A stretch of 47,554 nt of DNA from Candidatus Peregrinibacteria bacterium GW2011_GWF2_38_29 (GCA_000992695.1 LBUS01000012.1:1-47554), one strand, 5' to 3'. Shown: positions 15,468 through 23,955, numbered from the stretch's first letter. The notes: a model not told the origin generated them from the letters alone. Translations and numbers: made by a program.

Positions 15468-15859
15468 CGTGTTTTAGCTACAAAGCTATATTTAACATTG
15501 TCTCCTATAGAATCGTCGTCAGGTTCTTGCCTCCCAACTTGTGCGGATATAACTGAATTTGTAATTACCGATGCTTCATCAAAATCCGGCGCATTCTGTC
15601 TTGTTATCACTCTTAAACCAGGTTTACCACCACCCATTACACACTTATCCAGCACCACAGGTTCACTTCTAAAAGCACCAACCGTTGGAGTTTTCGTATA
15701 TGCCATTGTTGTAGGTGAATATGGCATAGCTGTAAATCCCGCTTGGGTAAGTCGTTCTGCGATTTCACGCTCTATAGCCTGTAAATGTTCGATACCGTCA
15801 ACTTTTATTGCAGGTACGAAATATGTTCTTGCCTCTTTTCTTTCATTCGGATAATTCAT
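15464..15859 (-). CDS. Uncharacterised soluble protein, 131 aa
   Basis: No recognised family and no membrane segment. The N-terminal half has one predicted helix (EHLQAIEREIAERLTQAG); the rest looks beta-rich. It has a well-formed promoter (15890-15917). Its stop codon overlaps that of the convergent CofE-like gene. It resembles the other orphan soluble proteins of the window (9808, 10397, 20928, 21726) in composition, which is less Lys/Ile-rich than the housekeeping genes. Confidence 0.6.
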   Translation of the reverse strand: MNYPNERKEARTYFVPAIKVDGIEHLQAIEREIAERLTQAGFTAMPYSPTTMAYTKTPTVGAFRSEPVVLDKCVMGGGKPGLRVITRQNAPDFDEASVITNSVISAQVGRQEPDDDSIGDNVKYSFVAKTR

Positions 15860-15889
15860 TTTTAAACTTTGATTAATTATTAGGCTTCT

Positions 15890-15917
15890 ATTTTACTATA
15901 TTCCCCTCCCTTGTCAA
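15890..15917 (-). promoter_or_regulatory. Promoter of the 131-aa gene
   Basis: On the minus strand a consensus TTGACA (15912-15917) and TAAAAT (15890-15895) are separated by 16 bases. It is divergent from and close to the -10 region of ftsW. Confidence 0.65.
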
Positions 15918-15942
15918 TGGTATTTATCTCCTCTAAAACGCA

Positions 15943-15948
15943 TACTAT
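15943..15948 (+). promoter_or_regulatory. -10 box of ftsW, leaderless arrangement
   Basis: TACTAT ends exactly 6 bases before the ATG at 15955, the same spacing as for lspA and the PspC gene. No good -35 box is seen at 17 bases. Confidence 0.4.
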
Positions 15949-15954
15949 TTTCAT

Positions 15955-17169
15955 ATGAAAATCGGTCATAAAGCGGACACAGTGCTTCTCATAACAATCG
16001 GGGCTTTGCTTCTTTTTGGACTTGTGATGATTACCAGTATTGGTGTGCCAAAATCTATACAACTTTCTGCGCCGGATATCCTTTATCCAAGCTGTGATGA
16101 CCCAAATGTTGACTGCTATTTGCTGTTCAAAAGGCACCTTTGGAGGCTTTTAATCGGCGTTTCCGCGTTTCTTATTTTCGCAAAAATTTCATACAGATTT
16201 TGGAGAAAAATTTCGACCGGAGTTTTTGTTGCGCTCGTTGCGCTCCTCGTTATCGTTTTGATTTTTGGCTCATCAAATAATACTTTTGCAAGAAGTTGGA
16301 TTACGATTTTTTATACATCTCTTCAACCAACCGAATTCGCAAAACTTGCCATGATCCTTTATTTCTCCAGGTGGCTTGAGGATAAAAAAATGGAATTAAA
16401 AACCTTTAAATATGGCTTTCTGCCGTTTATTGTAATCATGTTTTTGATTGTTATCCCAGTCATGCTTCAGCCTGATATCGGCAGTGTCGTTATCATCGTC
16501 AGTATTGCTTCCATAATGTATTTTCTGGCAGATACAAAAGTTCGGCATCTTGCGATTGGAATTACTGCCGCTATTTTTGTTGGACTGCTTTTAGCTGTTT
16601 CCGTTCCACATATTCGTGAAAGATTCACAACGTTTATGGGCGCCGGTGAAGAAACTTGTCGTGAAAGTTCGTGCTGGCAAACGGAACAAGCAAACATTGC
16701 GGTTGGAAGCGGCGGATTTTTTGGCAAAGGCTTGACTCAAGGCATTCAAAAATCATATTGGCTTCCACAAGCCTCAGATGACTTTATTTTTGCGGCATCA
16801 GCGGAAGAAATGGGATTCATGAGAATTATTTTTGTAATTATCGCATATGCAGTTATCGGATATCGCGGATTTAAAATTGCAGCAAGAGCGCCGGATACAT
16901 TCTCTATGCTTGCCGCATCAGGGATCACTGCGTGGGTTATAATTCAAGCGTTCTTGAACATTGCGGTCAACACTGGACTTTTCCCTGTGACAGGCATTAC
17001 ACTGCCATTTATAAGCTATGGAGGATCAAGTCTTGTCGCGACCTTGATCGGCGTTGGAATTTTGGTAAATATTTCTACATATACAACATCAAACTATGCG
17101 CATAGTTCTCACGGGTGGAGGCACAGCGGGTCACATCCTTCCAAATATAGCAATTACAGAAGAGGTTAA
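15955..17169 (+). CDS. ftsW: FtsW/RodA/SpoVE-family peptidoglycan glycosyltransferase
   Basis: 404 residues, about ten membrane segments. SEDS proteins polymerise lipid II into glycan strands together with a class B PBP. Recognisable parts are GSSNNTFARSWI, LQPTEFAKLAMIL, MLQPDIGSVVIIV, the loop ending DFIFAASAEEMGF, and the C-terminal ITLPFISYGGSSLVATLIGVGIL. It overlaps murG by 74 bases and is followed by murG as in division/cell-wall clusters, which favours FtsW over RodA. The 3' end is AT-poor where it shares sequence with the murG glycine loop, and the last 25 residues (HSSHGWRHSGSHPSKYSNYRRG) are simply the other frame of murG. Confidence 0.88.
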   Translation: MKIGHKADTVLLITIGALLLFGLVMITSIGVPKSIQLSAPDILYPSCDDPNVDCYLLFKRHLWRLLIGVSAFLIFAKISYRFWRKISTGVFVALVALLVIVLIFGSSNNTFARSWITIFYTSLQPTEFAKLAMILYFSRWLEDKKMELKTFKYGFLPFIVIMFLIVIPVMLQPDIGSVVIIVSIASIMYFLADTKVRHLAIGITAAIFVGLLLAVSVPHIRERFTTFMGAGEETCRESSCWQTEQANIAVGSGGFFGKGLTQGIQKSYWLPQASDDFIFAASAEEMGFMRIIFVIIAYAVIGYRGFKIAARAPDTFSMLAASGITAWVIIQAFLNIAVNTGLFPVTGITLPFISYGGSSLVATLIGVGILVNISTYTTSNYAHSSHGWRHSGSHPSKYSNYRRG

Positions 17170-18178
17170 AAAAATCTGTACTGAATGCGAAATTCTGTAT
17201 ATAGGATCAAAAAAAGGACCCGAAAAAGACATATGCAAAAAAGCCGGAATTTCTTTTGATGGCGTCCACACAGGCAAACTTCGCAGGTATTTTTCGATAA
17301 ATAATTTTATAGATTTATTTAAAATCCCGATGGGGCTGATTCAATCTTATTTTATTTTAAGGCGATTCAAACCTGACGTTATTTTTAGCAAAGGTGGATA
17401 TGTTTCTGTGCCGGTTGTTGTTGCGGGAAGAATTCTAAAAATTCGGATTGTGATTCATGAAGCAGACAGTGTCCCGGGTTTGGCGACGAAAATTTGCGCA
17501 AAATTTGCAGATAAAATTTGCGTGACCTTCCCGGAAACTTGCGGTTTAAATCCAAAGAAAACTATTACGACGGGTATGCCTGTTCGAAAAATGATTTTTA
17601 AAGGATCGGTCGTAGAAGGCCATGAAATAACGAAAATCAAAAACAATAGACCAACTATTATGATTTGGGGAGGAAGCCTTGGGGCGAGTTCGATCAATGA
17701 AGCGGTTTGGGAAATTTTGCCGAGACTTTTGAAAAATTATAATGTTATTCACATAACTGGACGTGGAAAAATCGGTATAAAACATGTGGAAAAACATCTT
17801 GAAAATTATTATCAGGTTGAATATGCGGATAAAGAATTGCCACATCTTTATGCAATAACTGATCTTGTTGTGGGACGTGCGGGCGCTAGTGCTGTGTGTG
17901 AAATTGCGGCTTTAAACAAGCCAAGTTTGCTGATTCCACTTGGAACAAAAATAAGTCGTGGAGAGCAAGTTACAAATGCGGATTTTATGAAAACGATTGG
18001 CGCGAGTGAAGTGATCTATCCGGATGAAAATTTGGCAAAATCAATGACGGAAAAAATACCGGCCTTGATTCGTGATAAAAGACGACTGCAAAGTATGAGC
18101 ACAGCAACAAGATTGTTCGGAGAATTCTGCAGAGACTCTTCTAAGAAAATTGCCGCTTTGCTTGTGCAAAAGCCGTAA
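17096..18178 (+). CDS. murG: UDP-GlcNAc:undecaprenyl-PP-MurNAc-pentapeptide GlcNAc transferase
   Basis: 360 residues, normal for MurG. It makes lipid II from lipid I on the inner face of the membrane. The N-terminal glycine loop GGGTAGHILPNIAI, the middle KGGYVSVPVV, the second glycine motif WGGSLGASSINEAV and VVGRAGASAVCEIAAL with PSLLIPL near the C-terminus are all present. The start overlaps the end of ftsW, which provides its product to the SEDS polymerase. No mur ligases are in the window. Confidence 0.93.
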   Translation: MRIVLTGGGTAGHILPNIAITEEVKKICTECEILYIGSKKGPEKDICKKAGISFDGVHTGKLRRYFSINNFIDLFKIPMGLIQSYFILRRFKPDVIFSKGGYVSVPVVVAGRILKIRIVIHEADSVPGLATKICAKFADKICVTFPETCGLNPKKTITTGMPVRKMIFKGSVVEGHEITKIKNNRPTIMIWGGSLGASSINEAVWEILPRLLKNYNVIHITGRGKIGIKHVEKHLENYYQVEYADKELPHLYAITDLVVGRAGASAVCEIAALNKPSLLIPLGTKISRGEQVTNADFMKTIGASEVIYPDENLAKSMTEKIPALIRDKRRLQSMSTATRLFGEFCRDSSKKIAALLVQKP

Positions 18179-18227
18179 AGGGACTATAGTTTATACGGAT
18201 GAGATGTTAGCCTATAACTACTGAGAT

Positions 18228-18458
18228 ATGATCCTTTGGCTTACCATCATAGTCCTTAATATCATATCCATAGGATTCGCAATAATTACCGCGATTCGAA
18301 TCCGATTTTCTCACGTGAAAAGATATCATTTACCGGAGTCAAAATACACTTTGCTTTTTAGATTTGTATCAATACGCCATATCGCAATAGCGTATATATT
18401 TTTTACGGTTTTCGTGACATGTATGTCGATTATCTTAACTCATTTAACGCTGTCATAA
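18228..18458 (+). CDS. Small membrane protein, 76 aa
   Basis: Two hydrophobic helices (residues 2-24 and 50-72) with a basic loop between (RIRFSHVKRYHLPESK). No family recognised. The next gene starts four bases after its stop, so it is part of the PH-domain/LemA-like cluster. A TATAAC-like box lies just upstream. Confidence 0.65.
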   Translation: MILWLTIIVLNIISIGFAIITAIRIRFSHVKRYHLPESKYTLLFRFVSIRHIAIAYIFFTVFVTCMSIILTHLTLS

Positions 18459-18462
18459 AAAA

Positions 18463-19050
18463 ATGGAAAATTTAATGCAAAATAAGGATAAAATCTTTAA
18501 AGGCCAACTGGCTGATGAGAACTATATTTTATTTTTCAGAAAACATTGGTTATATATGCTGCCGACAATTTTAATATTTTTTGCAGTTTGCATTATTGCC
18601 GCCGGGGCTATTTTTAGCGCTATCGTATTTGGTCTAAAAAATACAAATATCGTTCTTTATCGTTTTATGCTCGTTGCTTTTTTAGTTGGATTTTTGGCTT
18701 ATACTCATTGGTTTTTTGTCAAACTACTTGAGCATTTTTTGACGGTATGCATTTTGAGCGATAAACGCCTTTTGCTGCTCACCAGATCGGTTTATTTGAA
18801 GAATTCAAAAGAAACTGCGGATTTAACCATGATCCAAGACGTCAGAAAAGAACAAAACGGCCTCATGCATAATCTTTTTAAATATGGCGATATGATAATA
18901 ACGTTTTCGTCATCTTCTGCAATAATGGTTCTGCGCGATGTGCCAAATGTTGATTTCCACTTTAGGGCTTTAATGAGGGCAAAAGAGTCCTCTGTAAATA
19001 CACTGCATCACCAAGATGAGGTTGCGGCAAAAGCCGATCTCGTGGGATAA
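18463..19050 (+). CDS. Membrane-anchored bacterial PH-domain (bPH2/YdbT-like) protein
   Basis: 195 residues: a charged N-terminus, two membrane helices at about 29-54 and 60-84, then a soluble domain with the pattern of bacterial PH-like domains (ILSDKRLLLLTRSVYLKNS, followed by DLTMIQDVRKEQ and IMVLRDVPN). Such proteins are membrane-associated and of unknown function. The gene precedes the LemA-like gene by seven bases. Confidence 0.7.
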   Translation: MENLMQNKDKIFKGQLADENYILFFRKHWLYMLPTILIFFAVCIIAAGAIFSAIVFGLKNTNIVLYRFMLVAFLVGFLAYTHWFFVKLLEHFLTVCILSDKRLLLLTRSVYLKNSKETADLTMIQDVRKEQNGLMHNLFKYGDMIITFSSSSAIMVLRDVPNVDFHFRALMRAKESSVNTLHHQDEVAAKADLVG

Positions 19051-19057
19051 TTGTTTT

Positions 19058-19537
19058 ATGTTCATGAATATTTTAGTTATCAGTATTGGCGTTTTTATTC
19101 TGCTTGTTTTTTTAACGATTTTTTATGTTTTCTTCATGAATTTGAAAAGAAATGTTAATAAAAATTGGTTAAAATTATATTTTCCACTCCGAAGAAGGCA
19201 AGATATGACTCCGGCTTTGATTGAGATTTTTAAAAAACATTTTCCGGCAAATAAAAAAATATTTATCGAGACGATTAAAGCGCGACAGAAAGCCTATTTT
19301 GAGATTACAGATGAAAATGTCGCGGAAATGAATTTCATGATAAAAAGAATTATTTCTCACGGAAAAAAATCACAAAAAATGATGTATGATTTGAATTTTC
19401 TGGAAATGAAAAATACTTTTTCGGAAAATAATGAAGCGGTTCAAATTGCGGCGGTTGAATATAACATTGCGGTGAATAAATATAATTTTTGGGGGAAGGT
19501 TTTGCTTCAGAAAAAGGTAGAATTATTTGATTTCTAA
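19058..19537 (+). CDS. LemA-like membrane protein
   Basis: 159 residues from the ATG at 19058. One N-terminal membrane helix (residues 4-27) is followed by the LemA core: RRRQDMTPALIEIFKKH matches the family's N-(x)-R-R-x-D-L-I-P-N-L motif, and AVEYNIAVNKYNFWGK matches the closing EYN helix. It is slightly short, and the usual GLxxVP region is replaced by KVELFDF. It forms a group with the PH-domain protein, a pairing seen in other bacteria. Confidence 0.72.
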   Translation: MFMNILVISIGVFILLVFLTIFYVFFMNLKRNVNKNWLKLYFPLRRRQDMTPALIEIFKKHFPANKKIFIETIKARQKAYFEITDENVAEMNFMIKRIISHGKKSQKMMYDLNFLEMKNTFSENNEAVQIAAVEYNIAVNKYNFWGKVLLQKKVELFDF

Positions 19538-19628
19538 ATAGCGTTTCGGATTATTTTGGGTAGTTTTTGAATTCTGTCTCTCGATATACTTTTCTCAATA
19601 ATTCGATGTTCTGCCCTATTAGACTTGC

Positions 19629-19652
19629 GATTTTTTGCTTGCGCAAAAAATC
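19629..19652. terminator. Perfect 10-bp inverted repeat between the LemA-like gene and lexA
   Basis: GATTTTTTGC and GCAAAAAATC are separated by four bases. The repeat lies about 90 bases after the LemA-like stop and ends two bases before the lexA -35 box. It could be a terminator for the upstream cluster, or a second regulatory palindrome next to the lexA promoter. Confidence 0.5.
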
Positions 19653-19654
19653 TG

Positions 19655-19684
19655 TTGACAGGTGAGTATATCCTCACCTATAAT
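19655..19684 (+). promoter_or_regulatory. lexA promoter with palindromic candidate LexA operator in the spacer
   Basis: Consensus TTGACA (19655-19660) and TATAAT (19679-19684), spacer 18. A 20-base palindrome fills the spacer: AGGTGAG, six bases TATATC, CTCACCT (19660-19679). An operator between the boxes is ideal for repression, and autoregulation is the rule for lexA. The sequence differs from the E. coli CTGT-N8-ACAG and Bacillus GAAC-N4-GTTC boxes. Confidence 0.75.
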
Positions 19685-19715
19685 CTTGGTGTACAAAAAA
19701 TAACCATTTAGAAAA

Positions 19716-20372
19716 ATGACAAAATCTAAAATCCAAATGACAAATGGAGTTGCGTCAAAACCACTTACGGATAAACAGAGTAAACTTCTTCGCTTCATAG
19801 AAAAATATCAGATTTCAAATGGCGGCAGTCCAACATTGCGCGAAATGCGTGAAAGAATGAAAGTGAGTTCAGACAATAGCATCTTGAAACTTTTACATGC
19901 GCTTGAAGAAAAAGGTTATATCCAAAAAGACGGCACTCCTCGCGGAATAAAAATGCTCAACAGTGTTCGTGAGAGACTTGAGAATGTCGTCAATTCGTTC
20001 AAATTGCCCGTCCTTGGAATGATCCCCGCTGGTGGCCCTGTTTTAACGGAAGAATATGTCACCGATTACGTGAATGTCGGTGAAGATTTGGTTTATAAGC
20101 CTGAATCTTGGCTGTTAAAAGTGAAAGGCAACAGCATGATCGATGCCGGAATTATGGATGGCGATACTGCGATCGTTTGCAGCTCCATTGAGCCAAATGT
20201 TTTCGATATCGTTGTCGCACTTATTGATAATGAAAATACTTTAAAAAGACTTGTTAAAGAAAATGGCACAACTTATTTAAGAGCTGAAAATCCGGATTAT
20301 CACGATTTGATCCCTATGAATGAATTGCAAGTGCAAGGCGTTGTAACCGGAATTATTAGAAAATATAAATAG
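19716..20372 (+). CDS. lexA: LexA repressor
   Basis: 218 residues. Residues 17-80 are a winged helix-turn-helix (LTDKQSKLLRFIEK, SPTLREMRERMKVSS). The self-cleavage site is Ala105-Gly106 (MIPAGGPV), the nucleophile Ser140 (KGNSMIDAGI) and the general base Lys177 (TLKRLV). It controls the SOS response and is cleaved with RecA*. The first 13 residues (MTKSKIQMTNGVA) are encoded by an AAATCTAAAATCC repeat tract, so the native start may be the ATG at 19737. No other gene in the window carries the same operator. Confidence 0.93.
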   Translation: MTKSKIQMTNGVASKPLTDKQSKLLRFIEKYQISNGGSPTLREMRERMKVSSDNSILKLLHALEEKGYIQKDGTPRGIKMLNSVRERLENVVNSFKLPVLGMIPAGGPVLTEEYVTDYVNVGEDLVYKPESWLLKVKGNSMIDAGIMDGDTAIVCSSIEPNVFDIVVALIDNENTLKRLVKENGTTYLRAENPDYHDLIPMNELQVQGVVTGIIRKYK

Positions 20373-20446
20373 AGCTGAAATTCATACCAATTCACTCCAA
20401 GTCACACCAACTCACCCCAAATAAATCTCAAATCATAACTTAAAAT

Positions 20447-20584
20447 ATGTTCAAACCAGTAAACACAATCAGGATCCCGTTATTCAAGAGAATGAAAAGG
20501 TCTTTGTATGGCCGAAAAAACATTCTTGGAATAGCGGTGCAAAAAAATCTTATGCAACTTGAACAAAGCCCTCTGTTCAAATAA
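20447..20584 (+). CDS. Possible small basic protein, 45 aa
   Basis: An ORF starting MFKPVNTIRIPLFKRMKRSL and ending QSPLFK. It is strongly basic (six Lys, four Arg) and has no membrane segment. It is the only reading frame in the 300-base gap between lexA and tRNA-Thr. No good promoter or ribosome-binding site supports it, so it may be chance. The preceding 60 bases are loose repeats with CACTCCAA/CACACCAA units. Confidence 0.25.
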   Translation: MFKPVNTIRIPLFKRMKRSLYGRKNILGIAVQKNLMQLEQSPLFK

Positions 20585-20675
20585 AAGATTTCCACTTGGC
20601 GCTTTCAAAGCTTTTGCTATAAAATAGTGCCTGCATCATGCAAAATGATCAGGTATAGTTTGGATGCGCATAAGT

Positions 20676-20751
20676 GCCGCCTTAGCTCAGTTGGTAGAGC
20701 GTCGGTATCGTAAACCGCAGGTCCCGAGTTCGACTCTCGGAGGCGGCTCCA
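20676..20751 (+). tRNA. tRNA-Thr (anticodon CGT)
   Basis: 76 bases including an encoded CCA. The acceptor GCCGCCT pairs fully with AGGCGGC; the D arm is GCTC/GAGC, the anticodon loop ATCGTAA gives CGT, and the T arm is CCGAG-TTCGACT-CTCGG. The discriminator is T. The outermost anticodon-stem pair is a T-C mismatch. A likely promoter (TTGGCG ... TATAAA) lies about 60 bases upstream. Confidence 0.92.
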
Positions 20752-20764
20752 CTACATGTGAGAA

Positions 20765-20865
20765 AAACGGTCCGTAGCGTAGAGTGTGCGTACTCAGCAC
20801 ACTCGAAGCGAAGGAGAAAAAGAGCAGAAATTAGTCAAACGAAGTGAAGACTTATTTCAAGCTTT
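20765..20865 (+). repeat. Trailer element behind tRNA-Thr, homologous to the one behind tRNA-Arg
   Basis: It contains CGGTCCGTAGCGTAG at 20768 and AAATTAG with a following AACGAAGTGAAGA at 20828. The trailer of tRNA-Arg (minus strand, 39845-39940) has CGGTCCGGAGCGAAG and AAATTAG with AGCGAACGCGAGA at almost the same spacing (60 and 59 bases). A hairpin GAGTGTGC/GCACACTC (20782-20804) lies inside this copy. Confidence 0.6.
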
Positions 20866-20927
20866 TTCAGTTTTTCCCTTGTGCGTGCTACATGCGAGAA
20901 ATGTTTTTCAGCATTCCTCTTGTGCTC

Positions 20928-21671
20928 TTATCTAAACACAAACTGAATAAATAGCATGTCGCGAGTAGGTGATACTGCAAAATCGACATGAATTCTTCTA
21001 TTCAGGCCGCCTGCGATAGAAAGTTTTTTATTAAAAAGATCCCACAGCTGTTCAGCTATTCGATCTGTGATTCTTAATCCCACCCATGACTCACTAACCA
21101 ATTTGCAATTAAGAGGCGTTATTTTCGATAAATATTTAATCCAATCCCCTCCGAATTTTCTCTCCATTCTACGACATTCAACTATCGCATACCCTATATT
21201 TATTGTCGATGTCATAGGGTCTAATACCGGAAATACCTTTCTAATAAATTCATCAAAAAATACTTCATCAGGACTTAAAACTTTTCTAACCCTTTCTTGC
21301 GTATCTGAATTACTTGATGTATCAACCCAAAAATCCGGAGCCTCCATTACACCTCTTGCCTTTTCCACGTCATCCGCGTCAACAACGGCTTGTGCAATCG
21401 CTTCTTCACTTCCAAAAATTTCAATGTCAGCCCATGCAGCTCTTCCGTTCAAACGCACACTTCTTGGGTATCCTAACCCCGGAACATTAATTGAAAATAC
21501 GCCATCGCTATAAAGCAAATCGCATATAACGCCTTCTCGCGGCACGCCTCTGCCTTTAAAAACAACTTTAACCTTTAATTCGGGATTTAAAGTATAAGCC
21601 CTTGCAAGCATTAATTCGTTCACAGCTCCAAGACTATCTTGTCCTGAATTTTTAGCGTCCGATCTATTCAT
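20928..21671 (-). CDS. Uncharacterised soluble protein, 247 aa
   Basis: No family recognised. The N-terminal 120 residues look beta-rich (ELKVKVVFKGRGVPREGVICDLLYSDGVF); the C-terminal half is helical with Trp-containing segments. There is no membrane segment. Its TTGACT -35 box overlaps the stop of the upstream 297-aa gene, so it may be transcribed alone as well as from upstream. It is one of several orphan soluble proteins between the two tRNA-Thr genes. Confidence 0.6.
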   Translation of the reverse strand: MNRSDAKNSGQDSLGAVNELMLARAYTLNPELKVKVVFKGRGVPREGVICDLLYSDGVFSINVPGLGYPRSVRLNGRAAWADIEIFGSEEAIAQAVVDADDVEKARGVMEAPDFWVDTSSNSDTQERVRKVLSPDEVFFDEFIRKVFPVLDPMTSTINIGYAIVECRRMERKFGGDWIKYLSKITPLNCKLVSESWVGLRITDRIAEQLWDLFNKKLSIAGGLNRRIHVDFAVSPTRDMLFIQFVFR

Positions 21672-21725
21672 TTCAACTTATCGTGTTAAGTAGTGACTAA
21701 TATACTAACAGATTTTTTTGGTAAG

Positions 21726-22619
21726 TCAAGCTTCTTCGCTCTCCTCGCGCTCTTCATGCAGAGCTGCTGATTCCTCTTCAGTTAATTCGAAAATTAAACG
21801 TCTTGTTTTAAGTATAGTCGTTAAAGCTATAATTTTATCCAATTCAAAGCCGGCTAAACCTATAGCAGATGGACAATAATCCCACTGCTTATGAACCGCC
21901 GCTTGGAGCATTCTCAAGGCTGTAAATGTTAAAAATTGCGTAAATAACATAAACAAATCATATGCTGAACCGCGCATTAACAAATACAGCTGTACGAGCG
22001 CGATCCCGCTCAGCTCTCCAAATGCATCGCTTCCCGTTACTCGGCTCAATTCTTTATATGAATGTTTATGTATAATCGCCCTAATTTCTTTATCCAATGC
22101 TTTTGCCCATCCCTTTGCCGATCTTGCCCCTTCTTTGCTATCACTTCCAACATCCGAAGCCATCTGATCACCATCCAATTCAATTATAATCCCACCCCTT
22201 CTTGTTATTGATGAATCTGGACTTCCGACTGCAATGTCTTGCATTCTCGCTCTTTTCTTTGCTCCAATTGAAAATCCGGCAATGCCTTGTCCTTTTTCAT
22301 CTACACCCATTGGATTTGGAATGTTTTCATATTGCAAATTCGCATTATCGCTTACTTCAAGAGTGGATATCCCAGCGATATATAACACCTTCCATAATAA
22401 AGATAAATTAACGCCTATCATTGCCTGAACCTCTTCCGGTATTTTTGTAATTTCCAATTTACCTAAATAAAACCCTGGAACCAACAATCTGTCGCACTCT
22501 ATAGCCGCAAGCGCTTCTTGCTCTGTGCTGCTCAATGAGTATGTTCCAATCAACTCCTTTCCGTTTATATAATCTAACGGCGCTATTATTGGGCCTCTCT
22601 GTTTGGCTAAATTTTCCAT
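21726..22619 (-). CDS. Uncharacterised protein, 297 aa
   Basis: No family recognised. Residues 1-190 look soluble (GIAGFSIGAKKRARMQDI, GGIIIELDGDQMAS). Residues 200-275 contain hydrophobic helices around LVQLYLLMRGSAYDLFMLF and TALRMLQAAV that could be buried or membrane-associated. The C-terminus is acidic (TEEESAALHEEREESEEA). It is divergent from the Cys-rich protein gene. Together with the 247-aa gene it forms a two-gene unit. Confidence 0.6.
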   Translation of the reverse strand: MENLAKQRGPIIAPLDYINGKELIGTYSLSSTEQEALAAIECDRLLVPGFYLGKLEITKIPEEVQAMIGVNLSLLWKVLYIAGISTLEVSDNANLQYENIPNPMGVDEKGQGIAGFSIGAKKRARMQDIAVGSPDSSITRRGGIIIELDGDQMASDVGSDSKEGARSAKGWAKALDKEIRAIIHKHSYKELSRVTGSDAFGELSGIALVQLYLLMRGSAYDLFMLFTQFLTFTALRMLQAAVHKQWDYCPSAIGLAGFELDKIIALTTILKTRRLIFELTEEESAALHEEREESEEA

Positions 22620-22655
22620 GTTTTTATTATGCGTGGGTGCTATATTAACATATTT

Positions 22656-22683
22656 TTGATTTATTGTTTATATACGTTATAAT
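22656..22683 (+). promoter_or_regulatory. Promoter of the Cys-rich protein gene
   Basis: TTGATT (22656-22661) and a perfect TATAAT (22678-22683) are separated by 16 bases, 25 bases before the ATG at 22709. The upstream in-frame start at 22664 lies inside this promoter and is therefore unlikely. Confidence 0.6.
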
Positions 22684-22708
22684 TTCCTCGAATTTACTCA
22701 ATCTTTCC

Positions 22709-23908
22709 ATGCAACTTTTCCACGAACGATTCAATTTACCCGCACCAAAACTGACAAATCCGCTTGATCGCCAAAAGTTGCGACTGAGTTTTCGAAATGA
22801 ACGCCATCTGCATAAAAGAAAATGTGATTTGACCGGAAAAGATATTATTAGTACTTATCCTGCCGACACGCTGTTTCCGGTTTATCAAAAAGAGGCTTGG
22901 TGGAGCGATGCGTGGGATCCGCTCGCCTTTGGCATGGATTTTGATTTTAAAAAAACTTTTACGGAAAACTTTAAAATCTTGCAGGATAAGACGCCGAGAA
23001 TGGCTTTAAATGCGCAAAATGTAACAAATAGCGATTATGCGAATTATTGTTGCGACGCGAAAAATTGTTACATTGTTTATGGCTCAATCGTTGTTGAAGA
23101 CTGCTATTATGGCTCGCCTTATTACTCCAAAGATTGCGTTGATAATACGATTTTGAGGCATTCGGAACTTTGTTATGAATGCATTGATAGTGAAAAATTA
23201 TACAATTGCGACTGGCTTCAAGACTCTGAGAATTGCCGCGACTGCAAATATGGATATGATCTCAAAAACTGCCATGATTGCGTTTTCTGCGTTGGAATAA
23301 GGGGCGCTTCTTATCACATTTTTAATAAGCCTTATTCAAAAGAAGAATACCTCGTGCGAATAAAAAATATGGATTTAAAGAAGCCTTCTTCGCTTGATTT
23401 TAATAATTTTGAAATGCTAAAAATGCGTATGCCAAGGCAGTTTATGATTGGCGCGCATAATGAAAATGTTATTGGGAATTATCTTTTCCATTGCAAAAAT
23501 GTTTTTGAATCTTTTAATGCGGAAAGATGTGAAGATTGCGCTTATTTGGGCCAAGTTATGGATTGCAAAGATTGTCAGGACGTCAATTATATGGAAAATT
23601 CCGAGCTCTGCTACGACTCTTTTGGCTTCTATAATAACTACATGGTTTGGTTCTGCAATACTGCCGGAAATGGTAAGTTTATGCAGTACTGCGAGTTTTG
23701 TGCAAATTCAAAATATCTTTTTGGATGCATCTCTGTAAAAAATAATGAATATTGCATTTTTAATAAAAAATATAGCCAATTGGAGTTTGAAAAGTTACAA
23801 GCAAAAATCATCGACCACATGAAAGAAACCGGCGAATATGGCAATTATCTTGATAAAAGTTTGGCTCTTTTTAAGTACGAGGATACTGCGGCGAATGACT
23901 ACTTTTAA
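22709..23908 (+). CDS. Cysteine-rich repeat protein typical of CPR bacteria
   Basis: 399 residues. The N-terminal 100 residues include a CxxT zinc-knuckle-like segment (HKRKCDLTGKDI). From about residue 110 there are many irregular repeats with Cys, Asp and Tyr, such as CCDAKNCYIV, SELCYECIDSEKLYNC, SENCRDCKYGYDLKNCHDC and ENSELCYDSFGFYNN. The spacing suggests a stacked solenoid with Cys ladders, perhaps binding metal. I know similar proteins from Patescibacteria metagenomes without assigned function. No signal peptide, so it is probably cytoplasmic. It has its own promoter and precedes tRNA-Thr. Confidence 0.7.
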   Translation: MQLFHERFNLPAPKLTNPLDRQKLRLSFRNERHLHKRKCDLTGKDIISTYPADTLFPVYQKEAWWSDAWDPLAFGMDFDFKKTFTENFKILQDKTPRMALNAQNVTNSDYANYCCDAKNCYIVYGSIVVEDCYYGSPYYSKDCVDNTILRHSELCYECIDSEKLYNCDWLQDSENCRDCKYGYDLKNCHDCVFCVGIRGASYHIFNKPYSKEEYLVRIKNMDLKKPSSLDFNNFEMLKMRMPRQFMIGAHNENVIGNYLFHCKNVFESFNAERCEDCAYLGQVMDCKDCQDVNYMENSELCYDSFGFYNNYMVWFCNTAGNGKFMQYCEFCANSKYLFGCISVKNNEYCIFNKKYSQLEFEKLQAKIIDHMKETGEYGNYLDKSLALFKYEDTAANDYF

Positions 23909-23955
23909 AAATATGTTGCGTGACGATTACCGCCGTGCTAATATTTTTCCGCTAC

